Shown in pieces: positions 8,839 to 19,000 of a DNA stretch of 21,200 nucleotides (position 1 is the stretch's first letter; the number at the start of each line of letters is the position of its first letter). Where the stretch lies: assembly GCF_002104995.1 (NCBI RefSeq), contig NW_024468430.1, positions 1-21,200 of the forward strand, read 5' to 3'. Source of the stretch: Linderina pennispora (taxonomy: Eukaryota > Kickxellomycota > Kickxellomycetes > Kickxellales > Kickxellaceae). The translations under genes and the position numbers were made by a program. Under the pieces are notes generated by a model. The model was not told the DNA's origin, did no database searches, and saw nothing but the letters and a program-made list of their open reading frames with translations.

Positions 8839-9625
8839 GGTTTCTGAAGCTGTGAGGTGGGTATATATTGACAATGCATGGCATAACGGCTTTTAGCAGG
8901 AAAAGTTGAAATACTTTGTATCACGCGTGGCCGGATTATGGGCCTGCTTTCGCCTGTCATGGGGCAGGAGTTTAGTACCCAAAGACCTGGCACAGATTCC
9001 GCACCGTTCACACATGCACCAGCGGAATTCATGGTTGGCTGGGCACCATGCATGGCGCATGTGCCAGAAAGACAACAAAAAAGGAATGCCCTTCGGAACC
9101 CGGTGGCATGCGATGCTATGTCTGAAAGGAGGGTGAGGGATATTTGTTTGGGATATAGAAAGAATTGAAAAGAGGTAAAAGGCTGTCTGGAAGAAAGCAT
9201 GGGTTATGTATCACAAATAGGGGAGGGAGAGATAGTATAGAAAGAGAAGGGGACAGAGGAGGACAGACAGCAGGTGGTTGAGAGGAAAAGAGACTGCTTG
9301 CTCGACGATAGTGATGAGAAGATGGTTTGTGCATCTCTCGCTTCCCTGCGCACCACAGGAGAGATTGGCGGAGGTAGGGAAAGGAAGTCGTATCGTATCG
9401 TGAAACATGGGAATGTAGAGAGGGGGCTTGGCGCGAAGAGAGCGAGAGAGGCACTGCGCACACAAAGTGCAGGTTTGTGCACCAAGCAAGTCGAGCAAGC
9501 CGTGGAGAGCACGTTTTAAAGGGGGTGTTTTTACTTGTGTAAACAGAAATGCCCGACATCCATCGGCAGCGACCTCTCTTCCCTCGCTGGCCTGCGGTTT
9601 GGTCCTTGCTGGCTTCCTTCTGCTC
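8839..9625. other. intergenic region: CBC2 promoter and casein kinase 3' flank
   Basis: No gene is recognisable. A purine-rich tract on the plus strand at about 9120-9440 is a long pyrimidine-rich tract on the minus strand, upstream of CBC2. Pyrimidine-rich stretches of this kind are common in fungal promoters. An AT-rich CAATATATAC word at 8861-8870 lies only about 25 bases before the CBC2 ATG. Confidence 0.5.
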
Positions 9626-11812
9626 TTAGACGCTGCTTGACGAGCAGCAGCCAAACGCCGACTTGATCTTAAACATGAAACCGTGCTTCTCGTTCGACTC
9701 GTGGTGGCGGAGGCCGGTGCCCTGCGCGTTCATCACCGCAGCGTCAGTCGAATGGTGGTTGAGTCCGTTGCCGGCCTTGCCAGCCTGCTGTGCGTATCCG
9801 CCATTGCCAAGCTTCTGGTAGTCGGTGGGCTTGGCCTCGGCAGCCGGGGTAGTGTTGTTGACCTGGTCGCGCGACACCTTGCCAGGGGTTGGCGTGGCCG
9901 ACTGGTCCAGGTTGGGAGTCGACTGGACGCGGCCGTTGGGGTCAAAGCTGTGCATGGCCTGGTTTGACACGTGGTTCTGGTTCTGGGCCTTATAGGCGCC
10001 GGACATGCGCCCGCCGCGGTGGCCGCCGCCCTCCTGGCGCGCAGCCGACACCGCAGCCGAGCTGGCAGCGTAGCCGTAGCCGTTGTTCAGCAGCATCCAG
10101 TCGTAGACGCCGTCGTCGGTCTCGCCCATGTTGGTGATCACGCTGTCAAACAGACCGCGCAGGTAGTTGTAGTCAGGGGTCTCCTCAAAGGCGTATTTCC
10201 GGACCGTCGACAGATATGTGGCGAACTCTTGTGGATACCCCTCGCACAGGTCGCGCACCGGCGTGTGTTGCTTGCGCTCGCCAATCTTCTCGTACTTTTG
10301 CTTGTTGGTGGCGGCCTTCAGGCCCTGCCACGGCAGGCTGCCGCGCAAAAAGTACATGAACACGTGGCCCAGGGCCTCCAGGTCGTCGCGCCGCGACTGC
10401 TCGCGGCCCAGGTGGGTGTTGATGCTCATGTAGCGCGCGGTGCCGCTCAGGCTCTTCCGCTCCCTGTAGGGGATGTGCTGGTGTGTGCGCGGGTCACGGT
10501 ACTGCTTAGCCATGCCAAAGTCAACCATGAACACCTTGTTCGCCGTCGATGTGTGCGGCCGGCCGATCAAAAAGTTGTCGGGCTTGATGTCGCGGTAGAT
10601 GAGGTTGTGCTCGTGCACAGCCTGGATGCGTGTCAGCATGTTCTTGGCCAGCATCGCCACAGTCTTTGCCGAGAAGCGCCGCCTGCACATGTCAAACAGA
10701 TCCTCGAGGCTAGGGCCCAGCAGATCGATGCAGAGCACGTTGTACAGGCCCTCCTGGCCAAAGTAGTAGACATTGGGGATGCCATCTACAATGCAATGGG
10801 GTTTAGTGGTAAAAATGCGTGCATGTCGCATAGGTAACTGCTGGTGCCAAATGGTCTTACAAACTTTACATACCTGTGCCAGATAGAATCCGGTAGCTAC
10901 GATACTCGTCGCGGAGCTGGGGCGCCTCGCTCTTTCGCGGTTCCTACAGACAAGCACGGTGTTAGCTAAAGCTGAAACAAAGGGGAGTATTCGTTTGGGC
11001 GATGACGCAGCCGCGATAGGCTGGAAGAGGACAAATCAGTAGTAGCAATGGCAATGATGCGTGTGGGGGAGTGGGCATTGAGATAGTGGTGTGTGGGGGT
11101 GGGGTTGGCAGTCGCCGCCATTCGCTACAGGTCATGTCTCTACCACCGTGCAAGCACCGTACATCGCAGACCTGACGGGAGATGAGGGACCACATGGGCA
11201 AGAGAGAGCGAGAGGGCCGATGCAATTAATGAAAGCCGCCGCCGCCGCCTGGCTGTCTTTTGTCTACTGAAATCAGTAGCAATAAAAGAAGGCGGCCAAG
11301 AATCAGACAAAGCACATGCAAAAAAGAGCCAGCGACAGAGGAACAAACTCGCTCAATGCAACCGCATCCTGGGAGGAAAACTCTTTGACACCCAGGGCGC
11401 CACCGGGCATTTTGCATGAGCCGTTCCTGTCCTGCTCACAGTGGAAGCATAAACAACGACAACAACGACAACACGGCCCAGGATATAAGAATAAAAATTG
11501 ACGCAGTAAGGGTACTTACGAACTTGATAGCCACCGGCCTGTTGTCGAGAAGGTTGGTGCCTAGGTACAATTTTGTTGGGTTAGTCGCTTGGTGCTCTGC
11601 GTTTTTCCCATGGGAGGAGTGGTTCTGTCGAGAGGGGCCCTACCTTCGTAAATAACACCAAAGCTTCCCTCGCCGACCCGCTTGCCGACGCGGTAATGGA
11701 CGCCAACCACATTGGGGCTGGCATGCTGGAGCTGATTGCGACGGGTCACCATTCTCTTGTCGTTGGCACCAGGCTGAGCACGGTACTTTGAGGCCGGGTT
11801 CGCTTGCTGCAT
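9626..11812 (-). CDS. YCK2: casein kinase I, Yck1/Yck2 type (four exons)
   Basis: Exons on the minus strand are 11812-11644, 11560-11520, 10943-10874 and 10785-9626, giving 1440 coding bases and 479 residues. Splice sites: GTAGGG..CCTAG with branch GACTAAC, GTAAGT..TGTAG with branch GCTAAC, and GTATGT..TGTAG; all joins keep frame. The start is ATG 11810-11812. Visible kinase elements: glycine loop [11 protein letters not shown] (47-57), catalytic Lys69 in [17 protein letters not shown] with Asp159, DFG with Asp182, and the CK1 signature [20 protein letters not shown]. An Asn/Gln/Gly-rich tail follows and ends in FGCCSSSSV. In yeast the kinase is palmitoylated on a C-terminal Cys pair and acts at the plasma membrane in glucose sensing, endocytosis and septins. 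Here the Cys pair lies six residues from the end instead of being terminal. Exon 2 has only 41 bases. The reading frame shows no damage. Confidence 0.95.
10944..11519 (-). other. long intron 2 of the casein kinase gene
   Basis: At 576 bases this intron is six to seven times longer than its neighbours. Its donor is GTAAGT and its acceptor TGTAG, with a GCTAAC branch-like word about 20 bases before the acceptor. It holds a short GCC repeat (about 11235-11249) and an AACAACGAC repeat (about 11452-11471). I looked for box C/D snoRNA words and saw no convincing set. Confidence 0.8.
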
Positions 11813-12870
11813 TCCGCTGGGAGAAACTAGAGATGACAAAGTGTGACGTGAAAAGCTGGGCTACTCTTTGCTCACGGAAAAAGTCCCTTTCAAACGAGCT
11901 TTGCAGCGCTTGGGCGAGGCTTTAGTAGAATGGAATTTTGTGTCGGGAAAATGAGAGGGAGAAAAAGAGGGGTGGAGGAAAGGGGGCGGAGGAGACACGG
12001 AAAGTTTCTCTTTGCTAAGCTCTCTGGCCTAATTGTTCTTCCGAATGGCCCGCGGTGGTTGGAATGGAGAAAAATAAGAGTATAGTATGAAAAGTATTCA
12101 GGAGCTAGTCGAAGGGAAAAGAGAGAGCAGGCGCCGGCCAGTGCCTTTGAGGGTTTTTGCTTAGTGAATAATAAAAGTGGAAGTGTTTGGGAAAATCGCC
12201 CAATTTTTCCTTGGGCGCCAGGCGTGCAAGGACAGGAGTAGTTAAAAATAATAACATGGCCCCTGGCTGGTGCTTGCCGTGTGCATGCCACCCACTGGCT
12301 CGCGCGCGCTTTGGGGGCAGGTGGGTTTTGTCAACACCCGGCCCCTCCCTTCCCCACCAGCCCTCTCTCCACAGCCCACGCCATGCCCGCAAGAAGAGAC
12401 ATGGACCACATGGCGAAGGCTGACACACCTCCTATCTCCTCCCTGCAAGTAGTGCATGTTCGCCCAAGCAGAGGACTGTGACACAAGATCATCATTCCAT
12501 GGCGGAACCTTTCTGCTGTAATCCTGGAGGACGGGGCATTTTTCCAGCTTGCAATCAGCGAAACGTCGAGTATTTATAGCGGACCCGCCGATCTCGCATC
12601 GTTATCAGCTCACTCAAACGGAGCCAACTTTGAAGCCAGTCTTGCGCTGCGCGGGCTTGGGCAATCGCAGCAGCGACACAAGCGACCCAGCCTGGGGTGA
12701 TGTGCGTGGCCAGTGACGTACCGCGCCTTCCATCTACATGCATATACATACACATCCAGCGGTGCGGGGGAGGGCGAGTGATCTCTGCCGCAACACGCCC
12801 GCAGTCTGTTTGGCCGTGCTCCGGTGATGTTTATTCGCCTATACTATTCACTGGAAATTGTTGGACTGTG
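11813..12870. other. intergenic region: casein kinase promoter and YTM1 3' flank
   Basis: No gene is recognisable. A purine-rich plus-strand tract at about 11930-12010 (pyrimidine-rich on the minus strand) lies 120-200 bases upstream of the kinase ATG and may be promoter sequence. GC-rich open frames around 12190-12480 lack motifs. No tRNA was found. Confidence 0.5.
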
Positions 12871-14142
12871 CTACTCCTGATCGTACTGGCTGTTGACCGA
12901 GTGGATCCTCAGCGATCCGCTCTCGCCACCCGTCAACAACAGCTCGTTGTGCCAATCGATCGCCAGCAGCTTCTTGCCCTTGTCCTTGGCGTCGGTGGCC
13001 GCCACCGTATACAGGGGAGTGCGGCTGCGGATGTCCCACACCTTCACTGTGCCGTCATGCGAGGCGCTGGCCAGCATATACGCCGACTTGGGCGCCCAGG
13101 CGACGCCCGACACAAACCCCTTGTGGCTCGTCAGCTTCAGCTTCACCACGGTGCTGTCGTCAGACCGCGGATCCCACAGCCGCAGTGAGCGGTCCGCATG
13201 GCCCGTGGCGACAAGCTTCGAGTGCGCCGAGTAGTCCAGATCAAGCACCACCTTATCGCACAGATTTGTCGACAGGTTGACGCCCGACGCGACGTCCCAG
13301 GCGCGCACCGAGTGGTCCCAGCCGCCCGAGAACACCTGCGACTCCTGGTCCTTGTTGAAGCACACGCATGTGACCCCGCCAACATGCCCCGCCAGCGTGC
13401 CGATGGCCGCCTTCGTCACCACCTCGCCCATCCGGCTGCCCTTGCGCTTCTTCGCCTGCGGCTGCTCGCCGACCTGCTCTGACTCCTTCGGCACCGCCAG
13501 GCTCCAGAACCGGATTGTTGCGTCTGCCGACGCCGTCACAAAGTGCGTGCCCGACGGGTTCACCGCCACGCCCTCCACGCTGTCCGTGTGCCCACGCGCC
13601 GCATACAGTGCCCGCTTCTGCCCGTTCTTGTTTCCCCACGCAATTGCTGTGCGGTCCTGAGAGCCCGACAGGAACTCAACCTTGTGTCCATCCACCGCCT
13701 GCACACACTTGACCGCAGAGTCATGCACCTTCAGCTCCTGCTCGCACTCGCTCTGCGCATTCCACACCCGCACCACGCCGTCATACGAGCCGACGACGAA
13801 CCTTGACGAACTCGAGGCCGATACCGAGCTGATCCAGTCGTCGTGGCTGTACGAGGCGATCTCTGTCGGCGGCAGCATCGACTCCACATACTCGAGCGTC
13901 AGGATGTTCTCTGCCGACAGGCTGTGCTCCTCCAGGTACGACGCAATGGTGCCGCGCAGGAACTGTCCGTCGGCCAGGAAATCAAACGGCACCCGCTTCT
14001 CGTTCCCGAGAAGGTGGTTCACGATCTCTGACAGCCCATACCGCTGCACACTCTGCGGCACCATCATCGGGGCGTCCGAAACCGCATATTTTTCCTGCTT
14101 GGCTACCAGCCGAATCTGAATTTGTGCCGCGTCGCCATCCAT
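12871..14142 (-). CDS. YTM1: ribosome biogenesis protein Ytm1/WDR12
   Basis: The gene is a single frame of 423 residues from ATG 14140-14142. Residues about 7-75 form the NLE (Notchless-like) domain, with IQIRLVAKQEKYAV at its start and GLSEIVNHLLG, FDFLADGQFLRGTI within. The NLE domain is the part that the dynein-like AAA ATPase Rea1/Midasin grips to pull Ytm1 off pre-60S particles. Residues about 100-420 form a WD40 propeller; clear blades end in VRVWN, TAIAWG, IRFWS, VRAWD, LRLWD and VKVWD. A basic insert (AKKRKGSR, about 235) sits between blades and could be a nuclear signal. In yeast the protein forms the PeBoW complex with Erb1 and Nop7 in the nucleolus. Length equals that of animal WDR12 and is shorter than yeast Ytm1 (about 460). 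No intron or damage is seen. It is divergent from the LEA-like gene. Confidence 0.95.
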   Translation of the reverse strand: MDGDAAQIQIRLVAKQEKYAVSDAPMMVPQSVQRYGLSEIVNHLLGNEKRVPFDFLADGQFLRGTIASYLEEHSLSAENILTLEYVESMLPPTEIASYSHDDWISSVSASSSSRFVVGSYDGVVRVWNAQSECEQELKVHDSAVKCVQAVDGHKVEFLSGSQDRTAIAWGNKNGQKRALYAARGHTDSVEGVAVNPSGTHFVTASADATIRFWSLAVPKESEQVGEQPQAKKRKGSRMGEVVTKAAIGTLAGHVGGVTCVCFNKDQESQVFSGGWDHSVRAWDVASGVNLSTNLCDKVVLDLDYSAHSKLVATGHADRSLRLWDPRSDDSTVVKLKLTSHKGFVSGVAWAPKSAYMLASASHDGTVKVWDIRSRTPLYTVAATDAKDKGKKLLAIDWHNELLLTGGESGSLRIHSVNSQYDQE

Positions 14143-14764
14143 TTCTGCAATTTCTATATACTGTTTGTGAAGGGAAATAGAACAACCTGCATTTTTTTTC
14201 TTTGCTAGCAGCCGATCTGCCGAAAAAAACGAGAGAAAAAATAGCTGATCAGGATTTGGTGATCAGACTGCAATTACCATATATGCTATCGACATGCCGT
14301 TGACATTTGGAACTGATACCGACGGCCGTGTGGGCATGCAACAGCGCCTGCGCCGGTTCAGGTTATATGAGATGGCTGTGAATAAGCACCGATTGTGCTC
14401 CATGTGGAGCCCATTGGACACGTTATATTTTCTGCACACTACCCAGGGGTCCGGATGAACAACCACCCCGTGTGTCTCGTGAACCCTAAAACTAGCACTC
14501 CGCCTCCCAGGAGGACAGCACCTGTCGGCCACATTTTATCCAGAGAAATTGTTAATATACCCGCCATATGCGCTAGAAACACCTGAGAACTATAGACCCT
14601 ATTCCGCGTGCCGCCCGACCAGAAAATTACCTTGACCACATATTGCCCTTCAGAGCACCACACCAGTTCCCTCCTTTCTTATCTGCATTCGACACTTGCA
14701 TCTTTATCCTGCGCACATCTCCTGGCAGGAAAGGAGAGACACTACATCTTCTATCTCTGAAAGA
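14143..14764. promoter_or_regulatory. divergent promoter between YTM1 and the LEA-like gene
   Basis: This 622-base region is the only upstream sequence for both the leftward YTM1 and the rightward LEA-like gene. On the YTM1 side there is an A/T-rich segment (14150-14245) with TATATA at 14155-14160, too near the ATG to be a classical TATA box. An inverted repeat, CTGATCA (14245-14251)/TGATCAG (14260-14266), with an 8-base spacer is a candidate dimer-binding site. I see no gene in it. Confidence 0.5.
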
Positions 14765-15810
14765 ATGACTGGCCGCAGCTCACACCACAAACAAGACTCG
14801 TTCTCACGCAGCGAGTTTTCCGATCTGTTCACTTTTGACAGCAGCGGACACCCGCGCCGCTCCCGCAGCCGCGTGCACAAGTCTCCTCCCACGGGCCGTC
14901 CAACGCGTCCACTGCCTGTGCACTCGCTCGACAGCTACCACGACATGGGTCCACGCCGCGGCCTCAGCACCAACCACCGCCGCTCTCCCGACAGCTACAA
15001 GCCGCGGCCCCCGGGCTCCGCGACCACCACAGCCGCTCGGGCTCGGGGTCCCGCCGCAGTCGCATCTCCCCCCGCATGCCGCCTATGAGCCCAAAGCGGC
15101 CGAACGAGAAGCAGATGCCGCCGCCATACGACGCTGCATACCATCTCATGGAGGATGATCTGGACGAGGAGTTCGAGGATGCACTGCGCAAACGGCGCAT
15201 CAAGCGGATCGTCGTGTATGTCATGTATGCAGTTCTGGCAGTCCTTGTGATACTGGGCTGCTCGCTGGCAGGATACTTCTTGAACCCCCGCACGCCCACT
15301 ATCGCCCTGCATAACGTGTCGTCCCAGGAAATGTCCGAGAAGAGGTTCAAGCTGCAGGGATCCAAACTGCAGTTCCACATTGACCTCACCTATCGCGTCC
15401 AAAACGACAACTACTTTGATATGTACATTGACGACATCAGCTCCGCCGTATTCTGGCCAGACACGAAATTCGCCCTCGGCGGCGGTCGCCTCAGCAGCAT
15501 TAGGGTGCCCGCCAGACGGATCGCCGAGATCAGTATGCCGATTACCATCCGGTACGACGTCAAGCGCGGCCCGCCACCCATTCTTCTGGGCCTGGTTGAG
15601 AGCTGCGGACTGCACGATGCTGGCATTGGCGAGATGAACCTGGAGGTCGAGCTGCAGTCAGACTACCGTACAAAGATGAAGCAGTCGGCGCTCAACACCG
15701 GCAGACAGATCGTCACGGTAAAGTGCCCGGTGCGCCATCTGGCCAACCTGCAGATCGGTGACGGAACGTCGGGCAACGTCGGCGACATTGTTCGCACCCT
15801 AAACGCTTAG
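14765..15810 (+). CDS. LEA-2-like type II membrane protein, one frame break
   Basis: The start is ATG 14765-14767 (MTGRSSHHKQDSF...). The frame breaks once at about 15008-15018, inside the CCCCCGGG run. One missing base there links the N-terminal part to GLRDHHSRSGSGSRRSRISP and gives 349 codons. Roughly residues 1-135 form a Ser/Arg/Pro/His-rich cytosolic tail. A single membrane span follows, around IVVYVMYAVLAVLVILGC, preceded by a basic RKRRIKR stop. The rest (about 165-348) looks like a LEA-2 beta-sandwich: FLNPRTPTIAL, then LTYRVQNDNYFDMYIDDISS, IRVPARRIAEI and a C-terminal VTVKCPV. LEA-2 proteins of this layout are type II membrane proteins in fungi, some vacuolar (yeast Tag1 has such domains). 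The exact role is unknown. If the break is real, a downstream ATG at 15076 could still give a 244-residue protein with the span and sandwich. Confidence 0.8.
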
Positions 15811-16016
15811 CCAGGCAGAGGAGAGGAGCGTGGGGCAAATGATTGCGTGCTTTATTCTTCTACTTTGTTTGGTCGCTGGGCCTCAGCCGCCGTTTCGACG
15901 TCTCAACTTTTTTTTTTATATTTTCTAGCTTTCTTGGGTTCCCAAATTCCCTACTTTTGCTCTCCCTTTCCCCTCAATTAAATTTTATTACACACAGCTA
16001 CCAATTCCACCTGTAA

Positions 16017-19000
16017 ATGAACGTAATAGACCTGACCTTTGAGGACGAGGGCGATAGCACCGCCACCCATAGCGCCGGGGCGGAAACACACGACCTTACA
16101 CGCGAGCCTTCGGAACCCCCTGTCGACCTCCATACCAGCGACAGACGACCTGTACGAGGGCTCAAACGGAAGCGGCAGAGCAATGCAGTAGAAGTGATCA
16201 GTCTCGACGACAGCCAGTCGCAGCTAGAGTGTGTTGTTGAGCTAACAGACTCACCGGTCCATGTCCCTGACAGTCCGGCGCCAACCGGCGATGCGCCAGA
16301 AAGAATGCAGCATACACCGACGAAGCTGCGCAGGGCAAAGAGACCCAGACCAGACACTGCAGCGGTAGGTATACAGGCACACAGGGCAAATTCAAAATGC
16401 AACTACCACAGGCTAAACGTGTCTTTCTATATTTGCTGCTTATTGTGATAGACGGTGGGGTTGCCGCAGCCACAGTCCCACCAACCGGCTAGGACAATCA
16501 CACCCAGACTACAGAGCGTCTATATGACACACACCAGCACAACATCGCCCGGATTCGCCCCCTACTCAGCCAGCCCGTCACAGATCCGACCACGGTCACC
16601 ACAACCGCCTGTTTCGCTGCAGCCATACTCGAACAGCACAAGCCGAACAGCATCGCGGCCGCATACTACCCTGCCGCAACTACCATATTCCAACAACCAG
16701 TCACCATCAACACCTAGACAGAACACACCTCGACCACCTGAGACATCGCGGCTGTGCATGCTGGGACAATTGCGTGCCGTAGCCATGATATCGAGCACTT
16801 CAATCTACTTCCGCGAAGGCGTGCAAATGAGCATTCCTATCGTGCTGCAGATGCACCCAGGGACATCGCAGGAAGTTGATCTCTTCGACAAGCATGGCAG
16901 CCTGGTCGGCACCCTGGAAGCAGCTGTGGCCCGTACAGTGTATATACTACTGAAGGACGACCTGCTCAAGGTCACTGGCGTTATGCAGGGCCCACTAAAG
17001 CACAAGGTGGTGGCAGGCATCGTCCTGTCGTTCTACGTGGTTCAGAGCTTGGCCCGCGACATCATTGAGGCACTCGAAAAGTCCAACATCTACCTCGACC
17101 AGTCATCAGACGAAGCACAGCGCTTGTTGAGAGAGCTTGACGCGCAATGCAATCCGGTTACGCAGCATCTAAACTATCGCTACAGCGACCCGATGTACGC
17201 GGAAGATGGACTAATGGCTGACCGCAACAACTCTGACGTGTCCATGCCGAGCGTGTTTGCCGATATGGGCCTGCACCCGATCCGGGTAGATGGCAGCATG
17301 GGCACAGGCTACTCGGACATCTACCAGCGGTACAGAGACCGGATGCGTCGGCCAGGTGGCGGCGGCCCCAGCCTACCGGCCAACCTGCGCGTCGAACGGC
17401 CCGGCGGTGGCACTGATGGAGACCCAAAGGTGCGGCTGCGCAATATCAAATCGACATTTGTCACACTGCTGGATCTGCCAGAGAGCACTCAGCCACGCCA
17501 GGTCCTGACGCTGTTGAAGCGCCACCAGAAGCAAGCACTCTATTTCATGGAGCACCGCGAAACCCACGGCGTTGATATCGGGTCACTGGAGCCTGCACCT
17601 GCAGAAAAGCACAAGTTCCCCAAGCTCTGGATGCCGATCGCCGGGACATTGGAGAGAACCGGACAGCAGCACTATAAGAACGTGCTGACGCATATCAAGT
17701 GTCTGGAGATGCCCAAGTCGGTGCTTGGCGGCATCCTGGCCGACGATATGGGCCTTGGAAAGACGCTTTCGATTATCTCCCTGGTTCTCAAGCTGCCAAG
17801 CCAGCTGAAGCGGTGCCACCGCATGAAGTTCATTGACGATGGTGGCAGTCAGACACAGACGTCGAGTAGCGGAATGAGCAGACGGAAGCGGCAACGGCAG
17901 CGTGGTCGTGCTAGGATTGCAGGTGGGCGATCGGCGAAGCAACAGAGAGCCATACGATCGGCCAAAGGCAAGGAGCCCGATCGCGGCGAAGGCGACGGGA
18001 ATGACAGCGACGATTTCTTGAGCATGGATGGACCGACCCTGGCAGGCCGTGGGCAAAGTTACGACCTGCTATCGGATTCCGAGGAAGAGGGCTTTGTTGC
18101 TGACCCCCTGCTGCTGCCACCGCGCAAATCTGGCCTCATAAACCACAATGCTGGCTCAAGCTCCGACGCAGGCGGCTCGTCCGATCTCTCTGACATACCG
18201 ACACCCGACGCAGACTTTGATTACCGCGACGACATTAGCTCGTTTAGCGAGTCGCCTAATGAGGATCCGGATTCGGACTCGGGCAGCGACAGCGACCTGT
18301 CTGTGAATCGCCCGATGACACCCGCCGCCAGAGTACGAGAACATGATGACCAAGAAGAAGGAGCAGTGCGAGCGCACATTTGACGAGAACTACCACGGCC
18401 GGTACGCAGGTGGCACGCTGATTGTCTGCCCGCTGTCCACCATGGCCAACTGGGAGGAGCAGCTAGCCCTGCATGTTCTGCCAGGAAACTTGCGTGTGCT
18501 GTCCTACCACGGCAGCAGGCGGGTGCGCAATCCCAAGCGTCTGTGTCAGTACGATATTGTCCTGACTACCTACGATGTTTTTGCGCAGTGAGTACACCAC
18601 GGAGACCAAACAAATGGTTGCCGTGACCACTGACGACGACCCGCAAGCATCACGGGTGTTTGATGACAGCACAAGTGAGGAGACTGACACGCAGTGGTAC
18701 CAAATCCCCGAAACCCCCTATGTCTCTCCCCTGCAGGCTGTGCACTGGCACCGTGTAGTGCTCGACGAGGCTCATACCATCAAAGAGCGCCGTACAGCAA
18801 CCAGCCATTCGGCACATGCCCTATCCGCCGACCGCCGATGGTGCCTTACCGGCACACCAATCCAGAACCGGCCTCGACGACCTCTACAGTCAACTGGCGC
18901 TTTTTGCGTGTTGTCCCGTTCAACAACTGGAAGGTGTGGCTCACGTATGTTGGCGCCCGTTCCACGAGAACCTGCGGCAGCTGTCTGGAGACGGACTCGA

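Noticed and set aside
9971-10837. 288-codon plus-strand frame opposite the kinase
   Set aside because: It lies wholly antisense to the GC-rich kinase exon 4, crosses its splice site and resembles no protein.
12187-12484. Cluster of short GC-rich frames upstream of the kinase
   Set aside because: They occur in several frames on both strands with Pro/Arg-rich composition typical of non-coding GC-rich DNA.
18588-18736. Possible intron GTGAGT..CTGCAG in the translocase gene
   Set aside because: Its removal would put the DEAH-box exon out of frame, and the stretch is open and joined in frame to the DEAH block. A single-base slip at about 18588 explains it better, though a combined error and intron is not excluded.
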